Shown: positions 62,946 through 64,000 of the stretch, one piece after another
Numbering within the stretch: the stretch's first letter is position 1
Layout: each line of letters opens with the position of its first letter
Source of the DNA: Allobaculum stercoricanis DSM 13633
GTDB lineage: Bacteria; Bacillota_I; Bacilli_A; Erysipelotrichales; Erysipelotrichaceae
DNA: 64,000 nt
Assembly: GCF_000384195.1 (NCBI RefSeq)
Contig: NZ_KB913034.1
Location: 1,796,213-1,860,212 of the forward strand
Reading direction: 5' to 3'
Notes under the pieces: model-generated
Seen by the model: the letters and a program-made list of their open reading frames with translations, nothing else
Database searches by the model: none
Told to the model about the DNA's origin: nothing
Position numbers and translations under genes: made by a program

Positions 62946-63704
62946 TTAATTTTGCGTTTGGATCACGTAGTCTAATGCTTGCGCAATGTTCTCAACAATA
63001 CGATCAGCACTATTTTGAACCACTTGTGGAGAAGTCGGAAAAGTAAACGACAAATCCGTCTGTTCTAACATTGACTGATCATTATAGGAATCCCCAATTG
63101 CACAAGTCATGCCGCTTTGATGCGTCAGTTCTAACATTTTCTTTACACCAAAACCTTTGGTCATTCCTTTAGCCATAACATCTACAAACTCGGCATTGGC
63201 AGCAATTTCCAAACCTGGAACTGTCCGTAAATATTCTAAATATTGTTGTCCTTTCGGGTTATCCGCGCGAAATGAAATTTCAAATACTTCATCTGCTTCC
63301 ATTTCATCAATCGAATGAATGCAACGCACACCTTCAAAATCATCAAATTCGCCAACATTCAGGACATACAGCTCTTTTTCAGCATGGAAAACTAATTCAA
63401 GATGTTTTCCATGTTCAAAAGCCGTCCGAAAAACATCTTCAGGAATATATTGTTTAAACAAGGCATTTCCATTGCGATCTAGAATACAAGCTCCATTGGA
63501 GTGAATTCTAAAATCAAATTGGACTTTATCCTTTAACTTCACTTCCACATCTTTCCACATCGCCGTTCCCCGACCAGTGACTAATCCAAATAAGTTTCCT
63601 GTCTTTTGGAAGTTTTTAATTGCTTCAACATCTACTGATTGAATCTGTTCTTCGCGATCGTGAAAATATAATGTCCCATCAAAATCCGTTCCAAAAATAA
63701 TCAT
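62946..63704 (-). CDS. HAD-family hydrolase, Cof type
   Basis: A 252-residue HAD-IIB phosphatase. Motif I is FGTDFDGTLYF (about 4-14), motif II is GLVTGRG and motifs III/IV are in AIGDSYNDQSML. The cap domain lies between. It presumably dephosphorylates a sugar phosphate or similar metabolite; the substrate is unknown. MIIFGTDF is chosen because the family starts right before motif I and GGAGAAC lies upstream; the open frame extends 30 codons further with no support. Confidence 0.88.
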   Translation of the reverse strand: MIIFGTDFDGTLYFHDREEQIQSVDVEAIKNFQKTGNLFGLVTGRGTAMWKDVEVKLKDKVQFDFRIHSNGACILDRNGNALFKQYIPEDVFRTAFEHGKHLELVFHAEKELYVLNVGEFDDFEGVRCIHSIDEMEADEVFEISFRADNPKGQQYLEYLRTVPGLEIAANAEFVDVMAKGMTKGFGVKKMLELTHQSGMTCAIGDSYNDQSMLEQTDLSFTFPTSPQVVQNSADRIVENIAQALDYVIQTQN

Positions 63705-63817
63705 TCGTTCTGTTCTCCATCCAATTTTCATTTCCACTGTTATTGTCGATCTACTTTTCGTTTCCAGTATTTTCAAAGAGCTACAGTTGCTCACGTTTTC
63801 ATTTTTGACAAATCGAA

Positions 63818-64000
63818 CTATTTGTTCGAACTGCCTAAACGACCCTCACCACGTAAGGAAGAGATCGCTTTGAGCTGTTCATAAGAAATTTCTTCTTCTT
63901 CAAGTTGCGGCATTCTCAACAGCACCCCTTGAGCGCATGCCTTTTCATATGGATACGCGATGAATTGCGCTTTTTGTTCTTCACTCAATTGCTCGAGCGC
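63818..64000 (-). CDS. C-terminal 60 residues of an unidentified protein
   Basis: An open frame enters from the right edge and ends at a TAG at 63818-63820. The visible part is acidic and helical (LEQLSEEQKAQFIAYPYEKA..., PQLEEEEISYEQLKAISSLRG) with a basic tail. Codon use fits a real gene. I do not recognise it; the rest lies outside the window. Confidence 0.5.
   Translation of the reverse strand, partial: ALEQLSEEQKAQFIAYPYEKACAQGVLLRMPQLEEEEISYEQLKAISSLRGEGRLGSSNK

Overview
The window looks like chromosome from a low-GC Gram-positive anaerobe (Bacillota), most likely an Erysipelotrichia-type gut bacterium. Supporting signs are moderately AT-rich DNA, strong AGGAGG-type ribosome binding sites, PyrDB/PyrK-type dihydroorotate dehydrogenase, a TsaE-TsaB-RimI-TsaD operon, secreted proteins with DUF5648-like repeats, a cupin-type phosphoglucose isomerase homologue and MATE exporters. 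The lineage call is an inference; no 16S gene is present. Most genes lie on the minus strand.

Left part (1-10.2 kb) is a defence and toxin-antitoxin region. It holds a type I restriction-modification locus (hsdM, hsdS, a second and apparently silent hsdS cut by the window edge). Between the two hsdS genes sit a putative ADP-ribosyltransferase-fold protein with an uncharacterised partner and a tyrosine recombinase. An intact higBA pair with a readable promoter/operator, a broken hicB, decayed regulator remnants and an intact abiE pair follow. The abiE pair lies between two GMP synthetase genes: a canonical guaA and a paralogue whose glutaminase half has shrunk and lost its catalytic residues.

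From 12 to 18.6 kb are housekeeping genes: the threonylcarbamoyl-adenosine tRNA modification operon with GNAT acetyltransferases, rarA, and a zinc-ribbon/TPM membrane pair. From 18.75 to 23.3 kb are an IS3-family element and a complete IS66-family element with a clean 8-bp target duplication. The IS66 element split a long imperfect palindrome.

From 23.4 to 33.4 kb lie cell-surface and peptidase genes: two DUF5648-repeat secreted proteins, a transglutaminase-like protein, M3 and M32 peptidases, a cytidylate-kinase-like protein and pyrE. From 33.6 to 43.3 kb is the pyrimidine pathway: pyrB-pyrC-carA-carB-pyrK-pyrD, then pyrF with a compact FNT-family channel. CarA keeps its cysteine nucleophile but lacks the usual His and Glu of the glutaminase triad. 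With the GMP synthetase paralogue, that makes two amidotransferases in one window that may depend on free ammonia.

From 43.6 to 56.7 kb are an extracellular nuclease lipoprotein, HAD phosphatases, CBS-domain proteins, a MATE exporter, a cupin isomerase homologue, an MnmM-like methyltransferase, rmuC, a CCA-adding enzyme, an SseB-like protein and tldE/tldD. From 56.9 to 61.0 kb, two tRNA clusters (Arg, Pro, Met, Ile2; then Pro, Met, Ser) and a divergent Phe/fMet pair bracket a decaying accessory segment. That segment holds a frameshifted small lipoprotein, an IS scar, relB with a dead relE and a hypothetical gene with an amber stop. The window ends with a second MATE exporter, a HAD phosphatase and the 3' end of an unidentified gene.
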